Positions 18,507-27,109 of a DNA stretch of 64,000 nt are shown one piece after another. Location of the stretch: positions 1 through 64,000 of the forward strand of contig NZ_JACHXJ010000009.1 of NCBI RefSeq assembly GCF_014192015.1. Direction: 5' to 3'. Under the pieces are notes generated by a model. The model searched no databases and was not told where the DNA came from. It saw only the letters and a program-made list of their open reading frames with translations. Position 1 is the first letter of the stretch. Each line of letters starts with the position of its first letter. Origin of the DNA: Paenibacillus rhizosphaerae. GTDB lineage: Bacteria > Bacillota > Bacilli > Paenibacillales > Paenibacillaceae. Both the position numbers and the translations under genes were made by a program.

Positions 18507-20225
18507 ATGATTCGAAGGTTTTTCGCGTACTACAAGCCGTATAAGGGGCTGTTTATCCTTGATTTCGTGTGCGCGGTATTTGCAGGGCTGCTGGAGCTGG
18601 CTTTTCCGCTTGCCGTCAGCCATTTTATCGATAACCTGCTGCCCAGCAAGGACTGGGCGATCATCGTCATCGCCTGTCTGGCGCTGCTGGCCATTTACGG
18701 ACTTAATATGGTGCTGCAGTATATCGTAACCTATTGGGGTCATATGCTGGGCATCAACATTGAAACGGATATGCGTAAAAAGCTATTCGACCATATCCAG
18801 AAGCTCTCATTCCGTTTCTTCGACAATCATAAAACCGGTCATTTGGTGGGGCGGATCACCAATGATCTGAACGACGTCGGCGAGGTGGCCCACCACGGGC
18901 CGGAGGATGTTTTCATTGCGGTTATGACGCTGATCGGCTCTTTTGCGCTGATGGCTTCCATTAACATGGAACTGGCGCTGCTGACCTTTATCATTATCCC
19001 GGTTATGGCCTGGGTGATCATTCACTTCGGCGGCCGGATGACGACAACGTACCGGCGGCTGTTCGGGAACGTGGGGAATTTCAACGCCCGGATCGAGGAC
19101 AATGTCGGCGGAATCCGCATCGTGCAGTCCTTCGCCAATGAGGAGCATGAGAAGAAGCTGTTTGACGTCGACAACCAGAACTTCCGCCAGACCAAGCTGA
19201 TGGCTTATAAGACGATGGCGAAAAGCATGTCGGTCACCTACATGATGATGCGCCTCGTCACCGTGTTCGTGATGCTGTGCGGCGCCTGGTTTTTCCTCAG
19301 CGGACGGATCGAGCTGGGCGAGTTCATGGCGTTCCTGCTGCTGTCCAACGTCTTTTTCCGCCCGATTGAAAAGATCAATGCGGTCATCGAAAGCTATCCG
19401 AAGGGAATTGCGGGCTTTCGGCGGTATTTGGAAATTATGGATACCGTGCCGGACATTGCGGATGCTCCGGATGCGGTGGCCTTGGATCGGGTTACAGGCA
19501 ATATCCGTTACGAGGGCGTCACCTTCGGTTATGATCCGGCCAAACCGATCCTGAACAACATCGATCTGTCGATTCGTGCGGGGGAGACCGTCGCGTTCGT
19601 CGGTCCTTCCGGAGCGGGGAAAACGACGATCTGCAGCCTGCTGCCGCGCTTCTACGAGCTGGAGGGAGGACGGATTACGATCGATGGCATCGATATCCGG
19701 GACATCAAGCTGGATTCGCTGCGGCGGCACATCGGCATCGTGCAGCAGGACGTGTTCCTGTTCTCCGGCACAGTGAAGGAAAATATCGCGTACGGCAATT
19801 TGGATGCCACCGATGAGGAGATTTGGAAGGCGGCGGAGCGCGCATCGCTGGCTGAAGTGATCCGTTCCATGCCAGAGGGCATGGATACGGTGATCGGCGA
19901 GCGGGGCGTGAAGCTGTCGGGCGGACAAAAGCAGCGCTTGTCGATCGCCCGGATGTTCCTGAAGAATCCGCCGATCCTTATATTGGACGAGGCGACGTCT
20001 GCGCTCGATACCGAGACGGAAGCCGCCATCCAGAAGGCGCTCACCGAGCTGTCGCAGGGGCGCACGACGCTGGTCATCGCTCACCGGCTGACGACGATCC
20101 GTAATGCAGACCGCATTATGGTCGTGAATGAGCATGGCATTGCCGAGGAGGGCATGCACCAGGAGCTGATTGCGGCAGGCGGCATTTACAGCCGGCTGCA
20201 CCTGGCCCAGTCGCAGCATTCGTAA
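18507..20225 (+). CDS. ABC exporter, fused membrane and ATPase domains
   Basis: A 572-residue half-transporter of the MsbA/multidrug type that works as a dimer in the membrane. Six helices fill about residues 15-300. The ATPase domain has Walker A GPSGAGKTT near 367, the Q-loop, the signature LSGGQKQR near 470, Walker B ILILDEAT near 490 and the H-loop IAHRLTT near 524. The substrate is unknown. An ATG follows an AAGGAAG site. A hairpin that also serves the MarR gene lies downstream. Confidence 0.92.
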   Translation: MIRRFFAYYKPYKGLFILDFVCAVFAGLLELAFPLAVSHFIDNLLPSKDWAIIVIACLALLAIYGLNMVLQYIVTYWGHMLGINIETDMRKKLFDHIQKLSFRFFDNHKTGHLVGRITNDLNDVGEVAHHGPEDVFIAVMTLIGSFALMASINMELALLTFIIIPVMAWVIIHFGGRMTTTYRRLFGNVGNFNARIEDNVGGIRIVQSFANEEHEKKLFDVDNQNFRQTKLMAYKTMAKSMSVTYMMMRLVTVFVMLCGAWFFLSGRIELGEFMAFLLLSNVFFRPIEKINAVIESYPKGIAGFRRYLEIMDTVPDIADAPDAVALDRVTGNIRYEGVTFGYDPAKPILNNIDLSIRAGETVAFVGPSGAGKTTICSLLPRFYELEGGRITIDGIDIRDIKLDSLRRHIGIVQQDVFLFSGTVKENIAYGNLDATDEEIWKAAERASLAEVIRSMPEGMDTVIGERGVKLSGGQKQRLSIARMFLKNPPILILDEATSALDTETEAAIQKALTELSQGRTTLVIAHRLTTIRNADRIMVVNEHGIAEEGMHQELIAAGGIYSRLHLAQSQHS

Positions 20226-20310
20226 TATCGGATTGAACCGCATTTAGCGGATGTTTTACTTGCGATGTAAGGAAGCTGAATCTTCGAAGCTGATACCTTC
20301 TTGTATCATC

Positions 20311-20345
20311 AAAAAGGAGCTCCACGATCCTCGTGGGGCTCCTTT
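20311..20345. terminator. Bidirectional terminator
   Basis: A 15-base stem (AAAGGAGCTCCACGA and its near complement) with a three-base loop, between convergent ABC and MarR genes. Confidence 0.85.
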
Positions 20346-20349
20346 GCCT

Positions 20350-20778
20350 TTACTCATCTTTCTGAGCCAAACTGACCTTGTGCAGCAGAGAGATCAGCTG
20401 ATCTTGCTCTTCCGGGGTCAGATACTTGGTCAAAATCCGGTTGGAATCATCCAGGATCGCATGCAGCTGCGGGCGCATCTGCTTGGCTTTGGAGGTGGGA
20501 TACAGCAGCTGGGAACGCCGGTCGTCCGGATCCGGCTTCCGCTCGATATAACCTGAAGCTTCCAACTGCTTGATCGAACGGGCCGTGGTGGCCTTGTCGA
20601 ATTTCAACTGCTGGGTCAGCTGTTCCTGCGTAATGCCCGGTTGATACAGGATGACCTTCAGGAAGCTGTGCTGTCCGCCGCCGCCGATGCCGTAGGGAGC
20701 CAGTTCCTTGGCGAGCCTTTTTTGGTTTTGGCGGTGGATGTACGAGATCAGCTTGCCAATCGGTTCTTTGTTCGGCAT
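20350..20778 (-). CDS. MarR-family transcriptional regulator
   Basis: A 142-residue winged-helix regulator with the MarR pattern: QPGITQEQLTQQLKFDKATTARSIKQLEASGYI followed by a beta wing with RKPDPDDRRSQLL. It is transcribed divergently from an MFS drug pump, with two copies of a matching palindrome in front of the pump. It is therefore probably its local repressor, relieved by the drug substrate. The ATG has GAAGGT nine bases upstream. Confidence 0.92.
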   Translation of the reverse strand: MPNKEPIGKLISYIHRQNQKRLAKELAPYGIGGGGQHSFLKVILYQPGITQEQLTQQLKFDKATTARSIKQLEASGYIERKPDPDDRRSQLLYPTSKAKQMRPQLHAILDDSNRILTKYLTPEEQDQLISLLHKVSLAQKDE

Positions 20779-20856
20779 GCATCGGCACCTTCTTTCATCA
20801 TGAAGTGGGGGGACAACGGGAACGATAAACGTAATTCAGGAAATATTTTATCTCAA

Positions 20857-20922
20857 AATGGTTGCATGCGCAACTAATTTAAGGTACACTGTTACTGCCA
20901 ATTAGTTGCGCGCGCAACTAAT
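20857..20922 (+). promoter_or_regulatory. MFS pump promoter with two MarR operators
   Basis: -35 TTGCAT (20862-20867), 17 bases, -10 TACACT (20885-20890). Operator 2 at 20901-20922 is a perfect 22-base palindrome, ATTAGTTGCGC plus complement. Operator 1 at 20857-20878 matches it at 18 of 22 positions and covers the -35. One site blocks polymerase binding and the other sits at the start of the transcript. Confidence 0.75.
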
Positions 20923-20950
20923 AATTATGAACAGGATCAGGAGGCAGCAC

Positions 20951-22417
20951 ATGAGTTCAATGCAGCGAACGTATCAAGAGGATGCGAATATCCAGAAGAA
21001 ACGCTGGATCATCCTCATTGTTCTGAATTTATTTACATTTATGTCCACGCTGGACGGTAGCATCGTCAACATCGCCCTGCCGGTCCTGTCCAAACAGATG
21101 GGACTGCCGATCGCCCAGATCGAATGGGTGACGACGGGGTACCTGATGGCGATCTGCGCGGTCATTCTTTTCTTCGGTAAACTGGGCGATATCGCAGGTA
21201 AGATCCGTATTTTTAAAATCGGCACGATCATCTTCATTGTCGGATCACTGCTGTGCGGGTTCAGCACGACGCTGCCGTTCCTGATCGTCTCCCGGGTCAT
21301 TCAGGCGCTTGGAGCCTCGATGACGATGGCAAACAGCCAGGGGATTCTGACCGATATTTTTCCGGCGAAGGAGCGGGGAAGAGCGCTGGGTCTGATCGGC
21401 ACGTTCGTCTCCCTCGGAAGCATTGCCGGGCCTTCGCTGGGCGGCATCATCATTTCATCGCTTGGATGGGAGTACATTTTCTGGGTCAACGTACCGATCG
21501 GTTTGATCGCGATCATTATGGGGTGGAAGGTGCTGCCGGCCGATTTGATCCGGGTCAAGGCCAAGATCGACGTGCCAGGAAGCTCGCTGTTTGCGGTATT
21601 CATCATCACTTTGTTTGCGGGACTGTTGCTTGGGCAGCAGGCTGGATACGGCAACGTCTGGATTCTACTCTCCCTTGCCGTCGCGCTGGTGGCCTTGGTC
21701 ATCTTCCTTCGCACCGAAGCGGTTCGCAAGGACGCGCTGCTGGATCTGTCGCTGTTTAAAAATCCGCTCTTCTCCATCAGCATTCTGTGCGGCTTTCTCG
21801 TCTTTACGGCTAATTTCTGCTTTAACATCATCGCGCCGTTTTATGCCCAGAACATGCTGAATTTATCGCCGTTTGCCGCCGGATTTCTGCTGATGCTCTT
21901 TCCGATCTGCATGGTCATCGTGGCACCGGTCAGCGGCGCTCTGTCGGATAAAATCGGCTCGGAGCTCCTCACCTTTGCCGGCCTGGTCGTGATGGTGATC
22001 GCCCAATTCGGCCTGGCTTGGCTGCATGAAGGAAGCCAACTCGCGCTGGTCGGGCTTTGGATCGCCATGCTTGGCATCGGCAGCGGCCTGTTCCAGTCAC
22101 CGAACAACTCGCTCGTCATGTCCCAAGTTCCGCGCACACAGCTCGGCTCGGCCGGAAGCGTCAACTCCTTGGTGCGGAACGTCGGCATGGTCGTCGGCAT
22201 TACCGTCGCGACGACGATTCTGTTCCACGTCATGAGCCTCCGTGCCGGCCGGCGCGTGACCGGGCTGGTGCCGGGACATCCCGACATTTTCTTAAGCGGC
22301 ATGCACGCCGTGTTCAGCACGTCGGCCTGCATCTGCCTCGTGGCAGCCGTTCTGACGGGCTGGCGCATGTACCGGGCGAAGGCGGGGAAGCGCCGGGAGC
22401 GGGAAGTTAAGGCTTGA
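20951..22417 (+). CDS. MFS multidrug transporter, 14-helix (DHA2/EmrB type)
   Basis: A 488-residue proton-driven drug exporter. Antiporter family marks include LDGSIVNIALPVLSK in helix 1, GKLGDIAGKIRIF in the 2-3 loop and GPSLGGIIISSLGWEYIFWVN in helix 5. About 14 hydrophobic segments are visible. The start at 20951 is preceded by AGGAGG; the longer reading from 20906 would begin inside the operator. The gene is probably repressed by the divergent MarR protein. The drug range cannot be inferred. Confidence 0.92.
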   Translation: MSSMQRTYQEDANIQKKRWIILIVLNLFTFMSTLDGSIVNIALPVLSKQMGLPIAQIEWVTTGYLMAICAVILFFGKLGDIAGKIRIFKIGTIIFIVGSLLCGFSTTLPFLIVSRVIQALGASMTMANSQGILTDIFPAKERGRALGLIGTFVSLGSIAGPSLGGIIISSLGWEYIFWVNVPIGLIAIIMGWKVLPADLIRVKAKIDVPGSSLFAVFIITLFAGLLLGQQAGYGNVWILLSLAVALVALVIFLRTEAVRKDALLDLSLFKNPLFSISILCGFLVFTANFCFNIIAPFYAQNMLNLSPFAAGFLLMLFPICMVIVAPVSGALSDKIGSELLTFAGLVVMVIAQFGLAWLHEGSQLALVGLWIAMLGIGSGLFQSPNNSLVMSQVPRTQLGSAGSVNSLVRNVGMVVGITVATTILFHVMSLRAGRRVTGLVPGHPDIFLSGMHAVFSTSACICLVAAVLTGWRMYRAKAGKRREREVKA

Positions 22418-22497
22418 TTTTCGGCAAAGAATCCCCCTTCAGAAAGATTTAGGGTCTGAACGAACGATGGTTAAGCAGCTTGAACCATTTCACCACC

Positions 22498-22541
22498 AAT
22501 AGGCGGCCTGCACCCGGTATGGGGCAGACCGCCTATTTTGT
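22498..22541 (+). terminator. Terminator after the MFS pump
   Basis: Stem AATAGGCGG-CTGC paired with GCAG-CCGCCTATT, then TTTG. Confidence 0.7.
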
Positions 22542-22617
22542 TACTCCTGCACTTTTTTTTGAACAGATTTGTTTAACAATCCGTTACCGGTGACAGGCTT
22601 CCTGCTCAAACCCGAAC

Positions 22618-23478
22618 TTAACCCGCATGCATGCCTGAAAGCTCACCGGAAGTCTTTTTAGCCCGGGCGCGTTTTCCAAGCCTGATCCAGATTACAGCCG
22701 CGCATGCCGCCCATACCGCAATGGTGATGATCCCGCTTTCCCCGGCCACGTAAGACCAGCCTGTAGCTTTATCAAAGAACAGCTGCTCGAGCCAGCTCCG
22801 CGACAAATTGATGACCATATGAATGAGAACAGCCGGCCAGATGCTGCGGCTCCGCCAGCGGACCCAGCCCATATACACGGATAACGGAAAGATCATGACG
22901 GTGAACAGCACCAGGCTGATCCACACATTCCCGTCCGTATTGTATTGGTTTAGATAAAATGGATAGTGGAAGCAGGCCCATACGGCGGCGGTGATCAGAA
23001 TGGACTTCCGAATGCCGTAAGCTTCCGTCAGCTTGGGCTGCAAATAGCCGCGCCAGCCGATTTCTTCGCCGAAGGAAAAGATCAGCATGCTGATCAGCAT
23101 CTGAGGAGCCCAGGAGCTTTTCGTGATATACCAGGCGTATTCAGAAACGGTAAAACGGGCTGTGCCTTGGCTCAGGAATTCGGCCGACGGAAGTTGGACG
23201 ATCCCGAAAGCCCACGCGGCAAGAAACCCGATTCCAATCGGGACGATGGACAAGATGGCGGCAAAATACCAGCGGAGACCGCCAAACGTGCCAAGCCCCG
23301 ACGAACGGAGAGAATCCCTTCTTCCGGATACAAAGATCAGCATCAGAAGCACGGTGATCATGGGAGCAAGCTGGCTGATGGCGACGAGATTCATGCTCCC
23401 GGACAGATTGGCCAGCAGGGTAAGCAGCAGCACGGTTATGCTGAATGACGCCGCGGAGCGAACAGATGTTATTTTCAT
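22618..23478 (-). CDS. CPBP-family intramembrane protease
   Basis: A 286-residue multi-pass membrane protein of the CAAX protease/bacteriocin-processing family. The three conserved motifs are present: EEIGWRGYL near residue 137, FHYPFY near 172 and HMVIN near 220, giving the Glu, Glu, Arg and His active-site set. Members process prenylated or bacteriocin-type peptides or confer self-immunity. No bacteriocin gene is adjacent, so its substrate is unknown. I chose the ATG at 23478 with AGAGG nine bases upstream instead of a longer start at 23526. Confidence 0.85.
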   Translation of the reverse strand: MKITSVRSAASFSITVLLLTLLANLSGSMNLVAISQLAPMITVLLMLIFVSGRRDSLRSSGLGTFGGLRWYFAAILSIVPIGIGFLAAWAFGIVQLPSAEFLSQGTARFTVSEYAWYITKSSWAPQMLISMLIFSFGEEIGWRGYLQPKLTEAYGIRKSILITAAVWACFHYPFYLNQYNTDGNVWISLVLFTVMIFPLSVYMGWVRWRSRSIWPAVLIHMVINLSRSWLEQLFFDKATGWSYVAGESGIITIAVWAACAAVIWIRLGKRARAKKTSGELSGMHAG

Positions 23479-23671
23479 AGATAACTTCCTCTCTTGTTGG
23501 GTGTTATTGGTTATAGTAACGGGCAATTATCAAGAATTTATAAAGCTCCGGCGGTAATTTGCGGCCTTTTATAAATACGACATGCAGAGGAAAGACCGGG
23601 GTATGCTACAATGGGGTTATGCGACATGCGATAGACTCCAAATAACGGATCGACGATCCTGGTAAGGAGAG

Positions 23672-24109
23672 GTGACTGGGGTGGAACGGGAAGATCAAAA
23701 CAAAAAAGCTGAGGATCAAGACGAAAAGACCGAAGCGGAAGACCGTTACCAGAACATGTCCACGCGGTACGGGCTGGTGGAATCGGCTATTGACGATTTT
23801 GCGAAGCGGGGCGGGTTTGACGATCTGCCCGGCAAAGGCAAGCCGCATAAGATCGACGATGAAGACGTGTTCAGCAGCATTTTGAAGAAAAACAATTATC
23901 AGCCGCCTTGGGCCGAGCTGCGGAAGGAAATCGCCGCGGATCTGAAGCGCCTGGCTGACAATCCCCGCTCGGAGCACGAGCTTCGGGCCGAACTCGAAGC
24001 GGTTAACGACAAAATCAGAACGTATAACCGGATCGTGCCGCACCCGATGCTGCAAAAGGGGCTGGTGTCCAGAGCGAATTTGGAGAATGCCTATCCCAAA
24101 TGGGTTTAA
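23672..24109 (+). CDS. DUF1992 / DnaJ-C28-like domain protein
   Basis: A 145-residue soluble protein. A charged N-terminus (about 1-27) precedes the DUF1992 domain, recognised by IDDFAKRGGFDDLPGKGKPH and the end LVSRANLENAYPKW. The domain is called DnaJ homologue subfamily C member 28 in eukaryotes; its bacterial function is not known. The start is GTG at 23672 with AAGGAG upstream; a second GTG at 23681 is also possible. It lies 44 bases before an MFS gene and could be co-transcribed. Confidence 0.85.
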   Translation: MTGVEREDQNKKAEDQDEKTEAEDRYQNMSTRYGLVESAIDDFAKRGGFDDLPGKGKPHKIDDEDVFSSILKKNNYQPPWAELRKEIAADLKRLADNPRSEHELRAELEAVNDKIRTYNRIVPHPMLQKGLVSRANLENAYPKWV

Positions 24110-24153
24110 TGCTATAAAACGTTCATCCACTTTATGATTAAGGAGATTTATCA

Positions 24154-25416
24154 TTGCAGACACAGACGGAATTGAACGAGTTAAAGACGGCCAAGCCGGC
24201 CAGCCGCAACTATATGCTGCAGCTGGCGACCGTTTTTATCGGGTTCATCATTTTTGGGTTTTCGGAAAATATCAAGGGTCCGGCGATTCCCCGCATTCAG
24301 GCGGATTTCGGACTCGACGAGCAGCAGCTTGGCACCCTGCTCTCGCTGAATTCGCTCGGGTATCTGCTGGCCTGTTCCTTCACGGGGTATATTACCCGCA
24401 AGATCGGCATCAAATGGGTCAGCATGATCTCGTTCGGATCGATGGTTCTCTCGGGCGTCTTCATCTTATTGTCTCGAACGTACCCCCTTTTTTCGGCGTC
24501 CTATTTCTTTATGTACATCGGCAACGGCATGCTGGAAATCGGCCTTGCGATTCTGGGAGCGCGGATTTTCGTGCGCAATACCGGGACGATGATGAACCTG
24601 TCGCACTTTTTCTACGGGCTCAGTTCGATCGTGGCGCCGATGATCGCCTCAGGGTTAATGTCCGCTTCAATCATGGGCGTGACGCTCGGCTGGCGTGAGA
24701 TGTATATGGTGATGCTCGCGCTGGCGGTAATTCCGATGATCCCGGCGCTGCTCGGCCGATTTCCGGGCGACGACACTGTCCAGGAGGACCGGATTTCGCT
24801 GTGGATGCTGACCAAGGACCGGGCCTTATGGATGATCGTGCTGCTGCTGACCTTCGGGGTCATTTCGGAAATGGCCGTGGGCAGCTGGCTGGTGAATTTT
24901 CTGGAGAAAAGCTATCACTGGGACCAGACCGCGGCTTCGGGCATGCTCTCGATCTTTTTCTTGTGTTTCTCGCTTGCCCGCCTTTTCCTGGGCCCGGTAA
25001 CGGACCGGATCGGCTTTATTCTGTCGCTGATGATCCTCTCCGGCTTCTCGGGACTGTGCACGTTCGCCGCCATTTTCAGCGGGGAAGGGGGCGCGTTCCT
25101 GTTTGCGGCCGCAGGCATCGGCATTGCTCCGATTTATCCGACCGTCATGGCGGTGATCGCCAAGCGTTACGTGAAAGGAAGCGATACGGCCATCACCTTC
25201 ACCGTGACCCTGATGGGGGTCGGCAGCGTGATCGGCAATTATCTGATCGGCGCCATCACGAGCGGCGTGAAGCATATTTTTGGTGCCGGCACCCCCGAAG
25301 GCTTGGTCCGGGGACTGCAGGCCGGATATTCGTTTATCGGCTTATGCGCCCTGATCTGCTCGGCGGTCAGCTTCGTGCTGTACCGGTATTTGAAAAAAAG
25401 AAACGAACTGCTGTAG
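24154..25416 (+). CDS. MFS transporter, FucP/GlcP-like
   Basis: A 420-residue, 12-helix transporter. The N-terminal pattern (GFIIFGFSENIKGPAIPRIQ, then LGTLLSLNSLGYLLACS) resembles the fucose/glucose permease branch of the superfamily rather than drug exporters. The substrate is not certain. The start is TTG with AAGGAG about eight bases upstream. It has its own terminator, and the SWIM-protein gene follows after 60 bases. Confidence 0.8.
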   Translation: MQTQTELNELKTAKPASRNYMLQLATVFIGFIIFGFSENIKGPAIPRIQADFGLDEQQLGTLLSLNSLGYLLACSFTGYITRKIGIKWVSMISFGSMVLSGVFILLSRTYPLFSASYFFMYIGNGMLEIGLAILGARIFVRNTGTMMNLSHFFYGLSSIVAPMIASGLMSASIMGVTLGWREMYMVMLALAVIPMIPALLGRFPGDDTVQEDRISLWMLTKDRALWMIVLLLTFGVISEMAVGSWLVNFLEKSYHWDQTAASGMLSIFFLCFSLARLFLGPVTDRIGFILSLMILSGFSGLCTFAAIFSGEGGAFLFAAAGIGIAPIYPTVMAVIAKRYVKGSDTAITFTVTLMGVGSVIGNYLIGAITSGVKHIFGAGTPEGLVRGLQAGYSFIGLCALICSAVSFVLYRYLKKRNELL

Positions 25417-25447
25417 GGAAAGCGTGGGGGGTCCCTCACGCTTTTTC
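25417..25447 (+). terminator. Terminator after the MFS gene
   Basis: AAAGCGTG/CACGCTTT stem with a G-rich/C-rich inner part and five T. Confidence 0.75.
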
Positions 25448-25477
25448 CTAACGCTCCTCAGGAGACGATGAACAAAC

Positions 25478-27109
25478 ATGAGTGTGAATCAAACCTTAAA
25501 CGATACACAGTGGCAAGAGCTGATCCGCAGCGTTGCGGAGTATTATGACGACCTGACGATCAAACGCGGATTTCAATATTATAAACAGGGCCGGGTGGCG
25601 GAGCTGTCGTTCGGCGGGGATGACGAAATTGAGGCCGTGGTGAAGGGCGGGGAGGCTTACCGTGTCCACCTGAATCCCGAGTCGCCTCAGGACAGCCGCT
25701 GCAGCTGCCCGGTCGGGAAACGATGCAAGCATTCGATCGCCGCCCTCCTGGAGTATGTCAGCCGGCAGGGGCGGTCCGTACATGCGATTGTCAATGCGCA
25801 CACGACCGTCAGGCTGCAGCACCATCTGCCGGAGCCGGAAGCCGAAGAAGACCTTGGCCCTCTGCAGCGCGGAAATGCGGCAGATGCGTTGAGAGAGAAA
25901 GCGACCCATTTGGCTGAGATGAGCCTCTCCGAATGGCACGCTTTCTTCAAGCTGTGCATCACTCCGCTGGAATTTAGTAGCCAGAACTCGCACTATGCCC
26001 GGAACGCTATCCATGCGATCAATGCCGTCAAGCCGAACCTGTCTCCGGCCTTGGAGCAGCTGTATCAGCTCCATGCCAGGCTGTATATGCTGATCAAGCT
26101 GATCAAGCCGATGGCGCCAGGCGGACGGGCTGCGGCATTTTTGGGGTACCATGTGCAAGTGGCCGCGGACGAATTACGGGTTGGCATGCTGCAGCTGCTG
26201 GGTGAAGGGATCGATCTGGCCGCCGAGCCGGATCAGTGGCCGCGCGTGACCAAAACGCTGAACTATCTACGCCGGCAGATGCTGACCGAAACAGGGCAGC
26301 AAGGGTATCTGTTCGATATTTATGACCGGTTCTGGTTGAAATGGATCCATCCGAACGTCCAAGACACCCATCAGCATGAGGAAGAGATGCGAAAGCTGCA
26401 AAGCGCCGAAGAGGAGCTTGGTGAGACGCTCACGCGCCTGCCGTGGATGCTCGCCCAGGCGAAGATTGCTTTCCTGATGGGGGAAGACCGGCAGGCCTGG
26501 TCCTGGCTGCAGGCGGCGGACAAGGCCTCCATCATTCCGCAGGGATTCCTGACCTCCTTTCTGGATGAGCTGTCCGCTTCGGAGGATTGGGCCCGCCTGC
26601 AGGAATGGCTGGTGCGGCTGGCGCCTCTGTTCAGCAATCACCGGAAGGAGCCGCTGCACGAGTATGCCGGCTATTGGAATACCTTTGTCCAGCATGTACC
26701 CGAAGCTGAGGAGACGATGTGGCATACCCTCGCCGGGATGCTGCCCTATTCCAAGGAAGTTTATGAAGATACCCTGCTGGCCCACGAAAAATGGCGCTTG
26801 TGGATGGACGTGCAGCTCAGCTCCGGCAAGGACCCGCTGGAGTTCCGGGTCAGCGTGCTTGCGCCGATCGAGAAGCAGGCGCCGGAATTGCTGCTTCCCT
26901 TCTACCATCAGGGTGTGGAGCGGCATGTCCTCCTGAAGAACCGTTCCGGCTACAAAGCCGCGGTCAAGCTGCTCAAGCGTCTGGCCAAGCTGTACAAAAA
27001 ATTGAAGCGGGAGGAGCGCTGGGAGGAATTCATCATCGTGTTTTCCAGCCGCCACAGCCGGCTGCGTGCGCTTCAGGAAGAGCTTCGGAAAGGAAAGTTG
27101 ATCCCATGA
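25478..27109 (+). CDS. SWIM zinc-finger protein
   Basis: A 543-residue protein with one clear domain: a SWIM zinc finger (CxCx5CxH, CSCPVGKRCKH) at about residues 75-85. SWIM fingers bind DNA or proteins and are often found beside SNF2 ATPases. The rest is mostly helical, without motifs I know. Its stop overlaps the start of the SNF2 gene (ATGA), so the two are made together and probably act as a pair. The exact task is unknown. Confidence 0.88.
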   Translation: MSVNQTLNDTQWQELIRSVAEYYDDLTIKRGFQYYKQGRVAELSFGGDDEIEAVVKGGEAYRVHLNPESPQDSRCSCPVGKRCKHSIAALLEYVSRQGRSVHAIVNAHTTVRLQHHLPEPEAEEDLGPLQRGNAADALREKATHLAEMSLSEWHAFFKLCITPLEFSSQNSHYARNAIHAINAVKPNLSPALEQLYQLHARLYMLIKLIKPMAPGGRAAAFLGYHVQVAADELRVGMLQLLGEGIDLAAEPDQWPRVTKTLNYLRRQMLTETGQQGYLFDIYDRFWLKWIHPNVQDTHQHEEEMRKLQSAEEELGETLTRLPWMLAQAKIAFLMGEDRQAWSWLQAADKASIIPQGFLTSFLDELSASEDWARLQEWLVRLAPLFSNHRKEPLHEYAGYWNTFVQHVPEAEETMWHTLAGMLPYSKEVYEDTLLAHEKWRLWMDVQLSSGKDPLEFRVSVLAPIEKQAPELLLPFYHQGVERHVLLKNRSGYKAAVKLLKRLAKLYKKLKREERWEEFIIVFSSRHSRLRALQEELRKGKLIP